Below are positions 24,856 through 27,989 of a DNA stretch of 27,989 nucleotides, piece after piece. The position numbers were made by a program, and so were the translations under genes. This stretch comes from a virus. The notes under the pieces were generated by a model. The model did not search any database and had not been told where the DNA came from. It worked only from the letters and a program-made list of their open reading frames with translations. The stretch spans positions 1 through 27,989 of the IMG/VR virus record IMGVR_UViG_3300048015_000353; one strand, written 5' to 3'. The first letter of the stretch is position 1, and each line of letters starts with the position of its first letter.

Positions 24856-24909
24856 AAGTTATTATAATTAACTTCATAGGTCAAGAAAAATGACTGGATT
24901 TGTTAGTCA
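24856..24909. promoter_or_regulatory. Divergent promoter/operator region of the lysogeny switch
   Basis: Between the repressor-like gene (plus) and the GcrA-like gene (minus) lies an AT-rich island. AAGTTA-N7-TAACTT (24856-24874) is an inverted repeat, and its spacer contains a TATAAT in both orientations (24863-24868 plus; 24861-24866 minus). TGACT-N9-AGTCA (24891-24909) is a second inverted repeat, lying between the TATAAT and the repressor start. On the minus strand TTGACC lies 17 bases from TAACTT. These are good candidates for repressor binding sites and promoters. Confidence 0.5.
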
Positions 24910-24929
24910 ACTTATCCCATTCTGCCGCC

Positions 24930-25259
24930 ATGGCAGCAACCGAAGACACAGTAGGCATGCGAATCCGGGCTCTCCGGCGTAGTCAAGGCATGACGCAGGA
25001 GGACCTGGCCGTAGCGTGCGACGTTAGCCGAAGCGCCGTGGCGCAGTGGGAGACCGACCGTGCGGGACAGTTGCGCGGCAACATTACACGTATCGCCGAG
25101 GCACTCGCCACAACGGTGGAATATCTTCTGCAGGGTGAGCGGCCGCATAGTGATGTCACCGGCGACGAACTTGCCCTGCTTCGCCTCTATCGCGCCTGTG
25201 ATGCGGAAGATCGGTCTTTCCTGCTCCGAACGGCCCACAAATTGGCGCGTAGCCATTAA
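24930..25259 (+). CDS. XRE-family repressor-like regulator
   Basis: A 109-residue protein (or 119 with a TTG start at 24900) carrying a complete HTH_XRE domain at residues ~9-62: IRALRRSQGMTQEDLAVACDVSRSAVAQWETD, then ITRIAEALATTVEYLLQGE, the lambda-Cro/P22-C2 pattern with its turn and recognition helix. The C-terminus (ELALLRLYRACDAEDRSFLLRTAHKLA) is helical and has no S24/LexA-type autoprotease domain, so induction by RecA-stimulated self-cleavage is not expected. It faces the phage genes across the palindromic spacer, as a lysogeny repressor would. Neither start has a clear ribosome site; a leaderless message is possible. It could also be a host regulator. Confidence 0.75.
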   Translation: MAATEDTVGMRIRALRRSQGMTQEDLAVACDVSRSAVAQWETDRAGQLRGNITRIAEALATTVEYLLQGERPHSDVTGDELALLRLYRACDAEDRSFLLRTAHKLARSH

Positions 25260-25452
25260 GCTGGCTGCTTGTCGGCCTGCTCACCCACGGCCTCGCCTCG
25301 GCCTTGTATTTACAGTATTTCCATATTCACAAACGCGACGGTAAATGCCTTCACAACATTCGGGGCGCCAGGTCGATGCCAACGCTGAAAACTTGCGCCA
25401 CAACGCCTAATTCAGCGTTCAAGATAAGACACCGAATCGGGAGTTGCTCACC

Positions 25453-25626
25453 ATGACCTACGCCGCCCCGTCCTACGACTTCTACGATGACGGCCTCGTG
25501 CACTCCCATGAGTGGTCGCGCGCCGTTCCGCCCGGCGGTCGTCACGCCGAAGCCCGCGTGCCGGCAGCGCCGTTCCGCCCGAGCCGCGAAAAGGAAGCAT
25601 CATCGTCCGCTAATGCCTGCCAGTAG
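25453..25626 (+). CDS. Small hypothetical protein
   Basis: A 57-residue frame starting at ATG 25453 with GGGAG nine bases upstream. Its N-terminus (MTYAAPSYDFYDDGLVHSHEWSR) has natural-looking, aromatic-rich composition; the rest is Arg/Ala/Pro/Ser-rich. No motif was recognised and no signal peptide is present. It lies alone between the regulator and ligA, so it may be a host gene or the outer edge of the prophage. Calling is uncertain. Confidence 0.4.
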   Translation: MTYAAPSYDFYDDGLVHSHEWSRAVPPGGRHAEARVPAAPFRPSREKEASSSANACQ

Positions 25627-25910
25627 CCCAGCCGGCGTTGCCGTGGGAGCAAGCAAATGAACGCAGACATTCGCTTGCCACTGGAAATGCCAAACGGAGT
25701 GCATTAACCTGAACCGGACACCAACTGAAAAATTCGGCGCCCGCCAAACAGACAAAAGTTTTTTGGTTCTTTTTTTCAAAAAAGAACCACTTCCTGTCCA
25801 GCCACTCGGTTCGTATCCAGTCATTCATTGTTCGGAATATCTACAGTGGCAGGTGCGAAATAATAAGCCGGCAAACTTGGTCAAAAAATCCGTGCAAGCG
25901 TGCGGTGCCG
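25627..25910. repeat. Intergenic region with a perfect AT-rich palindrome
   Basis: No gene was seen in these 284 bases downstream of ligA. They contain a perfect 11-base inverted repeat with a two-base centre: GGTTCTTTTTT-TC-AAAAAAGAACC (25765-25788), preceded by an AAAAGTTTTTT run. Similar palindromes recur in intergenic regions of Acetobacteraceae genomes as I recall, so this may be a dispersed repeat or a bidirectional transcription end rather than phage DNA. No attachment-site pair could be tested because the other prophage end is outside the window. Confidence 0.45.

Positions 25911-27989
<2,079 letters not shown>

Noticed and set aside
25600-25828. Minus-strand open frames across the AT-rich palindrome
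   Set aside because: Low-complexity Lys/Phe-rich translation of the palindrome; no ribosome site or homology.

Overview
The window is one side of a contractile-tailed (myovirus-like) prophage or prophage-derived particle cluster. It abuts a chromosomal gene for NAD-dependent DNA ligase (ligA, 25911-27989, minus strand). GC content is moderately high. The ligA sequence, the style of the tail proteins and an AT-rich palindrome at 25765-25788 suggest an alphaproteobacterium, most likely Acetobacteraceae or another Rhodospirillales member. That taxonomic call is inference from memory of related sequences.

Almost everything from 24.8 kb down to position 1 is transcribed on the minus strand, in classic late-gene order. 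At the right edge a small XRE repressor-like gene (plus strand) faces a GcrA-like helix-turn-helix gene and a DUF6362-like gene (minus strand) across a palindrome-rich spacer. A lipoprotein gene on the plus strand follows. The packaging and head module is next: an unidentified small ORF in the small-terminase slot, large terminase, SPP1-type portal, scaffold-like protein and major capsid protein, with no recognisable maturation protease. Three small neck or completion genes lead to the tail sheath and tail tube.

The tail module follows P2/Mu order: sheath, tube, a chaperone gene with a textbook -1 frameshift signal, a short tape-measure candidate, U-like, X (LysM-like), D (hub), V (spike with an HxH tip), W (gp25-like), J and I-like baseplate proteins. 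The host-recognition module comes last: a glycine-rich fibre, a Gp77-like fibre-tail adaptor, and two tandem pectate-lyase-type tailspikes that share an N-terminal anchor. After these come a membrane-anchored coiled-coil protein and an exported protein whose C-terminus looks like a phage structural beta domain.

No integrase, replication gene, tRNA, CRISPR array or insertion sequence was seen. Recognisable lysis genes (endolysin, spanin) are also absent, though they could lie beyond position 1. The strongest new-looking signals are the programmed frameshift (slippery heptamer, 6-nt spacer and perfect 9-bp stem), an unusually short tape measure, the opposite-strand lipoprotein inside the packaging region, and the exported protein with a virion-like domain.
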